From the NCBI GenBank assembly GCA_964528035.1, contig CAZGQY010000038.1, forward strand, positions 1 through 25,781: 25,781 nt of DNA. The letters are read 5' to 3'. The stretch comes from CAZGQY01 sp964528035. Lineage in GTDB: Bacteria > Pseudomonadota > Gammaproteobacteria > Methylococcales > UBA1147. The notes beneath the pieces are model-generated. The model saw only the letters and a program-made list of their open reading frames with translations, was not told the origin of the DNA and searched no databases. Position numbers and translations under genes: made by a program. Shown piece after piece: positions 18,500-25,781 of this stretch. The stretch's first letter is position 1; each line of letters opens with the position of its first letter.

Positions 18500-19423
18500 C
18501 TACATCAACACCCCATCTACTCCCTCTATAGGCGAAGGTAAATCAGTTTCTCCAAGGAATTGGCGGAGATCAATTTCTATGGTTCGACATAAGGCAGTCA
18601 TAGGCGTGTCATTAGACTTATTGTGAAAAGGGTTTTTCAATTCACGCCCCAGCCTTTCAATTGTGACCAAAACATACGACATGAAGGTCACCAGTATGAT
18701 CTCCATGATTTGTCTGGCATCAAGACTTGCATCAAGAATGATAAAAGGAAGTGCAGCGGCCAATATCCAAATACAAGTACGGGTAAATTGAGCAACTCTA
18801 TCAGGAAATACTGTATTTTTAATTCGTTCACATCCACCCTGGATATCATAAAGGGTGTTCAGGGATGTATCCATTTGGCAAAGAAGCAGATGATCGACAC
18901 TCGTAGCCGGAAATATTTGGCGTAATTGTTGAGCATGCAACCTGACTAGCTGACAGGGAATATTTGCAGCTTTTTTAAGCCCATCGAGTTCGTTTTCTTC
19001 AACAAACGCAACAATCTCTGACCATTTTTCTGGAGCATCATTCCATCGTGGGCTATAACGCAGAGCTATCCTGAGCGCATTTACGTAAGCAATCTGACGG
19101 TATATTAATTGTTGATGAACTAATGGCCCGGCTTCTATCAGTGTAATCACTTGTCTCCCAAAACTTCGACTGGTATTGACCAGTTGACCCCAGAGTTTTC
19201 GGGCTTCCCACCAACGTTCGTAGGATTCATTGACACGGAATACCAGGAATATAGACATTGCCGTAACAAACAGGCCAACCTGATCCAGTGGCATTGGGAT
19301 AATCTGTATATTGATTTTTTTATAAATAAACTCAGCGACTACAGCAATTGTTGCCAGAAAAAGAAGAGACTTCCAGGTACTGCGAAAAAATCGCCAAAAA
19401 GTAGTCGCGTTACGTTGAATCAT
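18500..19423 (-). CDS. Bestrophin-family (YneE/UPF0187) membrane channel
   Basis: Bestrophins are pentameric anion (in some bacteria cation) channels. The 307-residue product with this start is close to E. coli YneE (304). It shows the family signature FRVNESYERWWEARKLWG after the second hydrophobic segment, a first membrane helix near residues 18-35, and another hydrophobic stretch (WILAAALPFIILDA) in the C-terminal half. I chose the ATG at 19423, with AGGAG about 10 nt upstream; the frame is open to 19504, but that would add 27 residues unlike the family. It is convergent with the cell-wall run and divergent from the lipoprotein gene; no link to either is evident. Confidence 0.88.
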   Translation of the reverse strand: MIQRNATTFWRFFRSTWKSLLFLATIAVVAEFIYKKINIQIIPMPLDQVGLFVTAMSIFLVFRVNESYERWWEARKLWGQLVNTSRSFGRQVITLIEAGPLVHQQLIYRQIAYVNALRIALRYSPRWNDAPEKWSEIVAFVEENELDGLKKAANIPCQLVRLHAQQLRQIFPATSVDHLLLCQMDTSLNTLYDIQGGCERIKNTVFPDRVAQFTRTCIWILAAALPFIILDASLDARQIMEIILVTFMSYVLVTIERLGRELKNPFHNKSNDTPMTALCRTIEIDLRQFLGETDLPSPIEGVDGVLM

Positions 19424-19635
19424 AGCTTCAGAACTCCTGATCGTACGGAAAATTAGTGATATCAAATCAAATTGCATAGGCTGGTGTTGAGGAACGAAAC
19501 CCACAGCCTACGTAAAATAGCCAATCATCATTGTTTAGTGTATACAGTTCAAGCACAAGATCGTTAGTAATACTGTTAACGATGGAAAAACCGTCCAAAA
19601 TCTTGTTTTCAATTTAAATAATGGAGATAAAGTTA

Positions 19636-20262
19636 ATGAACAAAATTTTCTGCTCGATAATTTTTATTATATTTATGGCAGCATGCGCATCTTCCCCCAC
19701 CCATCAAACTGAGAACATTGATACCGCGAACACAGCCGCGATTAAATACGCGTCAGATGCAACCATTGAGGAAGGCAAGGGAGTATTAATCCAGCAATCC
19801 GTTAAAGTAAAAGCAACTGTAATATCCGTTGACAAAACAGACCGGAGTATATCAATCCGTAATACAGCGGGTAAAATTCAGCAAATAGAGTTAACTGATG
19901 ACGTTGAAAATTTCGACAACATCAAACCCGGCGACGAAGTCGCCCTTGAAGTGTACACCAGCCTAGCTATGCAGTTAGCAAAACCTGGACAGGAATTTGA
20001 CGATGCTGCAGCCACCATTGTTAAAGTAGGGGGAACGGATAAAGAACCCAAAGTCGTTAATGTTGACGTAGTCGAACTGTTGGCGGAAATAAGTAAAATA
20101 GACAGAGAAAAGCGCGAAGTCACCGTTCAGGGACCATTTGAAAATCCGGTCACGCTGATTGTGCCAGACCGGATTAAAAAATTCGATGAACTCAAAATTG
20201 GTGAAAAAGTAAATGCCCGCTACATCGAGGCATTCGCTTTATCGGTTGAAACACTGAAATAG
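19636..20262 (+). CDS. Predicted lipoprotein with two repeated beta-rich domains
   Basis: I do not recognise a named family. The product is 208 residues from the ATG at 19636, which has GGAG about 10 nt upstream; an ATG five codons earlier lacks this. The lipoprotein signal ends in FMAAC with Cys17. The mature part holds two similar units of about 55 residues: the first around VKATVISVDKTDRSISIR, the second around LLAEISKIDREKREVTVQ. Each closes with F-D-x-[IL]-K-x-G-[DE]-x-V. They look like small OB- or SH3-like beta domains. It stands alone, divergent from the bestrophin gene; function unknown, likely envelope-located. Confidence 0.8.
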   Translation: MNKIFCSIIFIIFMAACASSPTHQTENIDTANTAAIKYASDATIEEGKGVLIQQSVKVKATVISVDKTDRSISIRNTAGKIQQIELTDDVENFDNIKPGDEVALEVYTSLAMQLAKPGQEFDDAAATIVKVGGTDKEPKVVNVDVVELLAEISKIDREKREVTVQGPFENPVTLIVPDRIKKFDELKIGEKVNARYIEAFALSVETLK

Positions 20263-20584
20263 ACACGATTACCAATGGTATCGCCTGAGTCATATTCAAA
20301 AGTATAACTGGCCAGCGTGGAACCAGACCTGGTGGTTATTGATCAGCATACTTCCAGAAATATTCAACCCCGAAACGCGCTGACGGGCGACAGGGAGGGC
20401 AAACCTCATTCGTTTGCAGATCAAAAGGCGGCATCCTCAATCCTGGGTTAACTCAGGTCACACAGGATTTAACGAACGGAAGTATAGAGGCAAAATCACT
20501 CTACGCCGGATCCACAGACCTGTGCTTAAAAATATTCTGGCCAATATCGATTCAACCGCCTGAATGATCGAATATGAAAACTTA

Positions 20585-20610
20585 CTGTAAATAAAGGCTG
20601 TAAGTTACAG
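20585..20610. promoter_or_regulatory. CTGTAA operator-like palindrome with extra half-site
   Basis: CTGTAAGTTACAG (20598-20610) is a perfect 13-bp palindrome about one base. A third CTGTAA lies at 20585-20590, exactly 13 bp upstream of the second. It is too short to be a LexA box (CTGT-N8-ACAG). A repressor or activator site is possible. Confidence 0.35.
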
Positions 20611-20641
20611 TTAATAAAAGAATTAAATATATCAGACTATT

Positions 20642-20676
20642 TTATGCACAGATTCTGTGGATACACTTGTGGATAA
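20642..20676. promoter_or_regulatory. Cluster of three DnaA boxes
   Basis: TTATGCACA (20642-20650, plus strand) and TGTGGATAA (20668-20676; minus-strand TTATCCACA) both match the DnaA-box consensus TTATNCACA exactly. TGTGGATAC (20656-20664) has one mismatch. All three fall in 35 bases. An AT-rich stretch lies about 80-145 bases downstream. Role unknown: it could be DnaA-controlled transcription, DnaA titration or an origin-like site. Confidence 0.55.
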
Positions 20677-20782
20677 CAATAACCCACATAGCCCTAAAGC
20701 CAGGATTTTTCGAGTATTTGATTAAATCGACCAGATTTTAACCAAACCGTCTGGTTCATATTTTTTCCTATATTTTCAATTC

Positions 20783-20810
20783 TTTATAAAATATCTCTAA
20801 CAAATATAAT
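20783..20810 (+). promoter_or_regulatory. Candidate promoter of the TIR-MoxR operon
   Basis: A perfect -10 hexamer TATAAT (20805-20810) has TTTATA (20783-20788; four of six to TTGACA) 16 nt upstream. An inverted repeat ACCAGA (20730-20735) / TCTGGT (20750-20755) lies just upstream and could be an operator. AT-richness makes chance matches likely. Confidence 0.35.
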
Positions 20811-21074
20811 TAATATTGCACTGAAACATCTTAGCAATAAACTCGTTCCTGGTTTTCGCTGTTGATAAATTGAGGTTATTTGCTGGTTCGCAGGGAAAAT
20901 ATCCAACTCCAATCTATTTCCGATCACGCCCATAATTCACAAGAAATCAAAATTTTTAGTACAAGATCCTCCTTTAGCGGAATTGCATCACTCCAGCAAA
21001 TATTACCGGTAAAACCCACATTCGAGTACAATCGTGACTGGAGCTTTTTTCAGCAAAAAAAGAATAGTAAACGG

Positions 21075-22319
21075 ATGTCAAAACTGAAACTATTTGTGAG
21101 TCATAGTTCAAAAACGGTACAGAATGTCGCTTTTTTAGAACGCGTCTGCCAGACACTTGGAGAACAAGATACCGGGTTTCATGTACTGGTCGATCAAAGC
21201 GGCAAAATACCCGCTGGAGAGGAATGGTTTCGCTATCTGTCCGAATGGATGGCTGAATGCGACGCGGCAGTCATTCTATTTTCTCGTGCAGCCTTCGAAG
21301 AATCCGAATGGGTACGCGCGGAAGCCGCCATTTTGTCCTGGCGCAAACGTATTCAACCAAAATTCAAGTTGGTTGGAGTCTTGCTCGACGATGTCAACCC
21401 GACAGAATTCGACACCGATGTTTTTTTTAAAGTCATCCGAATCAGTGATTTTCAATTTGTACGAGATTGCGAAAACGAACAGGCCATTCTATCTGAACTA
21501 AAAAAAGCCTTTGGCGATCTTAATGAACCCCCAGAGTCACCGTTTGAACACCTGAGTACATTAATGCGGGAAATTTTGGCCACGATCCAGGATGATGCGC
21601 TTAAGCGCACCTGGGACCATCTGCAAGGCATTGACAAACCGCACTGGGAACCTGAATTGGATTTCTCTGAGTCGCTTGCGCGCCTTTTGTTCAGAGAACC
21701 TGAAATCTCAGTTTCGAATATGAGAATAATCGTCGAACAACTTGCAAATGTTCTGAACAAAGACAAAGCCATGAAAATGCTGGAATTGGTTAAAGGCCTT
21801 TGGGTCAATGCTGAAGCTGCAAGCACCCTTGCCTGGATTCGCGAAAACAGCAAAGCGGCGATGATCAATGGTGAAGTCGTACACGACTTCACAGGGCAAA
21901 GCTATATTCGACGTTCCTGGCCTTTTCCTGAGGATTATAAACTACTGTCTGCCGATAAATGTCGAAGTCTAAAAGAAATCACGACAATCCTTTTGGCACC
22001 ATTTTCCAAGACCGCCGGTGAACACCATGCTCAGCGTCGTCTGCAGAAATATAAACAACCCTTGTTTTTGGTATTTCCATTTTCAAGCGAATCTGAAACC
22101 GAGACATCAGACCCATATCCAGACGCCGATTTGGTTGGCAAAATTATACAGACCCACCCAAATGTCACAGTTGTTGTTTCCACTGGAGTACAGATGCCCA
22201 ACAATCTGCAATACCTGGAACCTGTTATTCCACAGATCGCAGAAGGCAGGGAACTCGACCAATTCGATCTACATTGTGATCTATTCGAATATATTAGTGA
22301 ATCTCAACCTGCAGGTTAA
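21075..22319 (+). CDS. TIR-domain protein of a predicted conflict system
   Basis: TIR domains of bacterial immune proteins commonly cleave or transform NAD+. Residues 1-135 are a TIR domain: MSKLKLFVSHSSK (first strand), VLVDQSGKIPAGEEW, CDAAVILFSRAAFEESEWV and RAEAAIL, with Glu83 at the position usually catalytic, then FKLVGVLLDDV. Residues 140-414 are not a family I recognise; they include a mostly helical part and a late stretch FLVFPFSSESETETSD. I chose the ATG at 21075 because it begins exactly at the TIR fold; the frame is open back to TTG 20880. There is no good Shine-Dalgarno. The stop lies 5 nt before the MoxR gene, so they form one operon. It is presumably the effector; inference. 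Confidence 0.85.
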   Translation: MSKLKLFVSHSSKTVQNVAFLERVCQTLGEQDTGFHVLVDQSGKIPAGEEWFRYLSEWMAECDAAVILFSRAAFEESEWVRAEAAILSWRKRIQPKFKLVGVLLDDVNPTEFDTDVFFKVIRISDFQFVRDCENEQAILSELKKAFGDLNEPPESPFEHLSTLMREILATIQDDALKRTWDHLQGIDKPHWEPELDFSESLARLLFREPEISVSNMRIIVEQLANVLNKDKAMKMLELVKGLWVNAEAASTLAWIRENSKAAMINGEVVHDFTGQSYIRRSWPFPEDYKLLSADKCRSLKEITTILLAPFSKTAGEHHAQRRLQKYKQPLFLVFPFSSESETETSDPYPDADLVGKIIQTHPNVTVVVSTGVQMPNNLQYLEPVIPQIAEGRELDQFDLHCDLFEYISESQPAG

Positions 22320-22324
22320 TTATC

Positions 22325-23272
22325 ATGAACTACTCCCCTGTCTTCTATAGCCTGTCCGATGATGGTATCTGGCAGGGTAATGACCAATCACCACCGTATT
22401 TATTTACTCAGGATATCGCGATTGCCGTGGATGTTGCATTTGCAACCAAGCGCCCATTATTGATATCGGGTCCGCCCGGTAGTGGAAAATCAACACTTGC
22501 TCGGGCTATTGCGGGCATACAGGAATGCAGCTTTTTAACGCATACGCTGACCTCACGCAGCCGTATTGAGGATCTGACGGGTGATGTGGATCAACTGCAA
22601 AGGCTTCACGATGCCCAGGCCGCAGCAAAAAAAGACGTGGATCTTCTACCGGATTGGGCCTACCAAAAGCCGGGGTTATTCTGGTGGGCTTTTGAATCAG
22701 ATACGGCACAAAAAAGAGGTGGTAACAATATAGAAGGTCTTGGCCCACGATTTAAAAAGCCTGTAATACCAGGCTATTTGATAGAAACAAAACCACTCGA
22801 AGCAGTGCTTCTGCTCGACGAAATTGACAAAGCCGAGCCAGATCTTCCGAACGATCTACTGGAACCACTGGATCAACGCGGTTTCAGTCGTCCCGACGGT
22901 CAGCCGGTCAAGGCGCCAAAAAAGCTTAAATTACTACTTGTCATTACCACGAACGGAGAACGTGGATTACCGTCAGCGTTTTTAAGACGCTGTGTAAGCC
23001 TTGAACTCGAACAACCAGACGATAAATCTCTGATCAGGATAGCGGACTATCATTTCCGTAAGATTGCGCGTCGAAAAAAATCACTGTATCAAAGCGTTGC
23101 CAGTAAAACTATGGCGATTTACCAGACAGCACGCGATCAAGACCGAAGACCACCCGGAACCAGTGAATATCTGGATGCGGTTCGCGCTTGTCTGGAACTG
23201 GATGTGACACCGGACAGCCCTGTTTGGAAACAGATTGAAAAAGCGACTCTGGACAAAGCCTCCAGTACCTAA
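22325..23272 (+). CDS. MoxR-type AAA+ ATPase
   Basis: MoxR ATPases act as chaperone-like switches, usually with vWA proteins. The 315-residue product has Walker A GPPGSGKST (49-57), Walker B LLLDEIDKA with Asp165-Glu166, sensor-1 Asn210 in VITTN, an arginine-finger region LPSAFLRRCV (Arg221/222), and a sensor-2-like helix near RPPGTSEYLDAV. Between Walker A and B is the insert expected of MoxR. It starts 5 nt after the TIR stop, and its TAA is followed immediately by the next ATG, so expression is tightly coupled. All ATPase residues are present, so it should be active. In this context it probably gates the effector; inference. Confidence 0.9.
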   Translation: MNYSPVFYSLSDDGIWQGNDQSPPYLFTQDIAIAVDVAFATKRPLLISGPPGSGKSTLARAIAGIQECSFLTHTLTSRSRIEDLTGDVDQLQRLHDAQAAAKKDVDLLPDWAYQKPGLFWWAFESDTAQKRGGNNIEGLGPRFKKPVIPGYLIETKPLEAVLLLDEIDKAEPDLPNDLLEPLDQRGFSRPDGQPVKAPKKLKLLLVITTNGERGLPSAFLRRCVSLELEQPDDKSLIRIADYHFRKIARRKKSLYQSVASKTMAIYQTARDQDRRPPGTSEYLDAVRACLELDVTPDSPVWKQIEKATLDKASST

Positions 23273-24280
23273 ATGGTCAACTCCGATTTAAAAAGTGGCG
23301 CTATCGGACTGGGTGATCTGGTTCGTGCGATAAAGCGACTGCAACCGCTGGCCGATGAAGATTTGCATCGAGTCGCCAAAAGCCTGGGTTTTGTATTTCA
23401 TTCCTCATCTACCGGGGAAGAGTACGGTACACAGGCTATCCGTGGCGCATTTAACCGGCAACGGTTTGGGAAACAACCATTACCTACAGCAGAAAACCAG
23501 CCGTCTATTTCACCAAACCCCAGCATGCCACCCGTTCCTGAAATACCGCCGGGCCTGCCGGAAACAATTCTAGACACTGAGATCGAGATACTCAATAGTT
23601 TCGATTCCAACGAAGTGTCGATTCCCCCTAACATCGATAAGCATTCGTCGTTGCAAAATGAAACCCTCCTGCCACTACAACGACATAGCCTTTTTTCCAA
23701 AAATACTACCCGAGGCGTTTTGGTACCGGCAGTAGCCCAACCTGTGTTTGGAGAAGATCTTGATATTGTTAAAATTGTCGACACGCTTGTTCGTTGTCAA
23801 CCTTTGCAGTGTTTACCCACCAAAAGCCGATACACAACTCGAAACGGCTGTCATTTGTTACTGGACTTCAGCGACCAGCTTACCCCCTGGTGGCCAGATA
23901 TGCAGGATTTGATGCATCAACTACAGTCGATTCTTGGAAAAGAAGCCAGCCCGGTATACGAATTTGAAGGCGATCCAGCCAACGCAATGTGTTGGACCGC
24001 TCAGGAAGAAAAAGCCTGGAAGCCGATTAAAGGTATTCCTGTAGTCGTTGCCACAGATCTGGGATTGGTTTCGGTCAGAACTGAGAGCTACCGACCTGGT
24101 ACAGATATATGGCGTCAATTCGCCCGACATTGCGCAAATCATCAGGTACCGTTGATCGCGTTAGTACCCGCTGAACCGCACCACTGGCCAAAAGATCTGA
24201 ATCGTCTGATAAAATTGATCCACTGGAATCCGGCGACCGATGCTGCAAGTGTACACCGTCTCCTTGTTGATATCCGTTGA
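23273..24280 (+). CDS. Degenerate vWA-like protein partner of MoxR
   Basis: Not a confidently named family. The 335-residue product has three parts: a short N-terminal helical segment (about 8-42, DLVRAIKRLQPLADEDLHRV), resembling adaptor regions of conflict-system proteins; a proline-rich linker with low-complexity character (about 65-155); and a C-terminal domain whose strands read GCHLLLDFSDQL, IPVVVATDLGLVSVR and VPLIALVPAEP, as in a vWA or Rossmann-like fold. The metal site expected as DxSxS reads DFSDQ, so the second serine is lost. Start at 23273 directly abuts the MoxR stop; no Shine-Dalgarno is needed if coupled. The MoxR neighbour supports a vWA role, but structure prediction would decide. 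Confidence 0.7.
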   Translation: MVNSDLKSGAIGLGDLVRAIKRLQPLADEDLHRVAKSLGFVFHSSSTGEEYGTQAIRGAFNRQRFGKQPLPTAENQPSISPNPSMPPVPEIPPGLPETILDTEIEILNSFDSNEVSIPPNIDKHSSLQNETLLPLQRHSLFSKNTTRGVLVPAVAQPVFGEDLDIVKIVDTLVRCQPLQCLPTKSRYTTRNGCHLLLDFSDQLTPWWPDMQDLMHQLQSILGKEASPVYEFEGDPANAMCWTAQEEKAWKPIKGIPVVVATDLGLVSVRTESYRPGTDIWRQFARHCANHQVPLIALVPAEPHHWPKDLNRLIKLIHWNPATDAASVHRLLVDIR

Positions 24281-24287
24281 GAATATT

Positions 24288-25781
24288 ATGAGCTGGATAG
24301 AGCCTTCTGTAGATGAAACAAAACTGGCGCATGATTACCGCCCGCTCACCAATCAGAATATCTCTGAAAAGCATCGATACCGACTAATCCAGGTTCTGGC
24401 TCTTGCTTTAAGGATTGACCCGCTGCTATTGCGTAATGCCCGCCTACGGTTTGCACCGCGTAGTGATACCGAATGGGAAACCGACATTTGGTTTTCGTCA
24501 TTAATGCGTGCGCGTAATTCCAAATTTGCGGTAATGCGCGAAGGTACAGCGAGAACGCTTATAGACGATCTGGCAACAATTCCGGATGAATATCAAACTG
24601 CCTGGCAGTTCGTGGAACAACACACCCGTCATTGGCCGGAAACCGATCGCCTGGAACAAAGACTCCGCCTGGCGGCTGCAAAGAATGAACAGAATGTGTT
24701 GACGGCCGGTTTCGAACAAATGCTTAAAACCCTGCAACAAACCACGAATGACGATGAACGCCGCGAATGCGCGCGGTGGGTCAAGGGTAGCCTGTCGGGA
24801 TTAATTTCAGAGGGGCAACACAGCCAAGAACTCGCCTGGTTACAGCAATATATCGCTGCGGCCCTGGGTTCATCTGGACAAATTCTGAACCGAAATGCGG
24901 CCGTAGAGCCAATACCCGAATGGCTGTTACATGCCCTACCAAAGGTTAAAGGACAAAATCTTTACCTTCGCCTTCGTCCTGGCGTTCTCGAATGTCTAAA
25001 GAAGAAGGATGATCTGCCGTATCATGAACTGGCACTTTCACTACCATTACCCACACCGATACTCATTGCAGAAGACAGCGGAAAATCTCGATGGGAAGGT
25101 TTTTGGCCGGGGCGCAGAATCAAAGTAGCAAATCGCCTTAAAATCTTGACACTGCAAACACTAACCGGCGAAAGGATCCGCATTACCGTAAAACACGATC
25201 AGAAAACAGATTCTAAATCAACAAACCCGCCAGCAGATAATGTTGTGTTGGTCTATATGTCCCCCGACGAAAAAATCGCCCGAGAACTCGTTGCTTTTCT
25301 GAAAAAGCACAATATCAAAGTTAAACTGCTTGAAGAGCATGCGGAAAAACCGGCTGATTCTTCAGCCGCTGATAATACACAAATTTTACGCCTCTGGACC
25401 CGTACCGCAGCGGATTATTGGCAAAGAATATCACAACAAACACCATGGATAGGTGGGCAAGGATTGATTTTGCGTACAGAACCAAGTGCACCTCTGCTTA
25501 AAGGCATGACAGCGGCTCAGGTGTACGAGCTTTCGGACTGGAAAAAAAAACAAGACAAAGGAGCTGTCAAAAATCTACTGGAGGCAGTGAATCATTTTCT
25601 GGCCAATCCGAAGATTAGCGCAAAAACTAACGATATTCCGTTAGATGAATCTGAGGAAAATATCCACACCGGCGATACACCTGAAAACAAAATAGACCTA
25701 TTGCTAAAAGAGATCAAAGACCCTGCCACAGAACCGCCACGCCGCCTGGAATTTGGCGACCGGCTGGCCGAGATCGGCGAT
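24288..25781 (+). CDS. Large conflict-system protein with TIR-like segment, likely continuing into a SUMF1/FGE domain (3' end outside window)
   Basis: Open from the ATG at 24288 through the window end (498 codons), 7 nt after the previous stop. Residues 1-310 are a mostly helical region, with RLRFAPRSDTEWETDIWFSS near 51-70. Residues 318 to about 385 read like half a TIR or Rossmann domain: NVVLVYMSPDEKIARELVAF, then IKVKLLEE. After an acidic linker the last residues are PPRRLEFGDRLAEIGD (483-498), resembling the segment just before formylglycine-generating-enzyme (SUMF1-like) domains in many multidomain bacterial signalling proteins. So a SUMF1 domain is expected just outside. Fourth gene of the TIR-MoxR operon. 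Function not known; domain reading by eye. Confidence 0.8.
   Translation, partial: MSWIEPSVDETKLAHDYRPLTNQNISEKHRYRLIQVLALALRIDPLLLRNARLRFAPRSDTEWETDIWFSSLMRARNSKFAVMREGTARTLIDDLATIPDEYQTAWQFVEQHTRHWPETDRLEQRLRLAAAKNEQNVLTAGFEQMLKTLQQTTNDDERRECARWVKGSLSGLISEGQHSQELAWLQQYIAAALGSSGQILNRNAAVEPIPEWLLHALPKVKGQNLYLRLRPGVLECLKKKDDLPYHELALSLPLPTPILIAEDSGKSRWEGFWPGRRIKVANRLKILTLQTLTGERIRITVKHDQKTDSKSTNPPADNVVLVYMSPDEKIARELVAFLKKHNIKVKLLEEHAEKPADSSAADNTQILRLWTRTAADYWQRISQQTPWIGGQGLILRTEPSAPLLKGMTAAQVYELSDWKKKQDKGAVKNLLEAVNHFLANPKISAKTNDIPLDESEENIHTGDTPENKIDLLLKEIKDPATEPPRRLEFGDRLAEIGD

Larger units (their letters stand above)
20263..21074. other. Gene-poor interval with palindromes, DnaA boxes and AT-rich zone
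   Basis: About 810 bases between the lipoprotein gene and the TIR gene. 20263-20560 holds nothing I can name. From 20580 on there are a palindrome, a DnaA-box cluster, and an AT-rich zone (about 20755-20820) with a promoter-like TATAAT, each listed separately. The TIR reading frame is open back to a TTG at 20880, but that 65-residue extension resembles no domain and is not included in the gene. Confidence 0.6.

Noticed and set aside
20281..20400. Short minus-strand stretch resembling a YD/RHS-type repeat (SYTFEYDSGDTIGNR)
   Set aside because: It is closed by a stop within a few codons upstream and has no continuing frame; too short to call a pseudogene.
20598..20610. LexA (SOS) box
   Set aside because: CTGT and ACAG are separated by 5 bases here, not the 8 needed for a LexA site.
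20642..20820. Chromosomal replication origin oriC
   Set aside because: Three DnaA boxes and an AT-rich zone are suggestive, but no dnaA, dnaN, mnmG or rpmH genes are near and the box number is low; kept as a DnaA-box cluster only.
20880..21074. 65-residue N-terminal extension of the TIR protein from TTG 20880
   Set aside because: No domain-like features and no ribosome binding site; the TIR fold begins exactly at the ATG at 21075.

Overview
The window looks like the chromosome of a gammaproteobacterium with moderate GC content. The evidence is family-level resemblance: FadE/FadI/FadJ of the E. coli type, MreB of exactly 347 residues, MreD of 162, and the cell-wall gene order pbpA-rodA-sltB-rlpA-dac. 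No rRNA, tRNA or CRISPR array was seen. No transposase or integrase gene was seen either, so the accessory part is recognised by gene content alone.

Left part (1-5417, minus strand): a beta-oxidation operon transcribed leftwards, fadE then fadI then fadJ, with fadJ cut by the window edge. The genes are tightly packed (23 nt between fadE and fadI; the fadI stop codon directly abuts the fadJ start). Positions 5418-5958 hold no convincing gene. They contain a solitary attC-like hairpin (5719-5793), three copies of a 15-bp repeat (5841-5889) and a likely terminator for the next operon.

Middle part (5959-18471): gatC-gatA-gatB (minus strand; the tRNA-dependent amidotransferase) lies divergent from a long plus-strand run of rod-shape and peptidoglycan genes: mreB, mreC, mreD, mrdA (PBP2), mrdB (RodA), mltB/sltB, rlpA and a PBP5-type D,D-carboxypeptidase. 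MreB/MreC/MreD organise the elongasome, PBP2 and RodA polymerise and crosslink, and the last three trim or remodel the wall, so one locus holds almost the complete elongation machine. mreC appears to start at an ATT codon.

Then come a bestrophin-family channel (minus strand) and a lone lipoprotein with two internal repeats (plus strand). Positions 20263-21074 form a gene-poor stretch with palindromes, a cluster of DnaA boxes and an AT-rich promoter-like zone.

Right part (21075-25781, plus strand): a tight four-gene operon: a TIR-domain protein, a MoxR-type AAA+ ATPase, a degenerate vWA-like protein, and a large protein with a TIR-like segment. The last one is cut by the window edge, just where its sequence resembles the linker that precedes a formylglycine-generating-enzyme (SUMF1) domain. 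This combination matches the general plan of predicted NTP-dependent prokaryotic conflict (immunity) systems with MoxR and vWA components, and is the best candidate here for a poorly described system.
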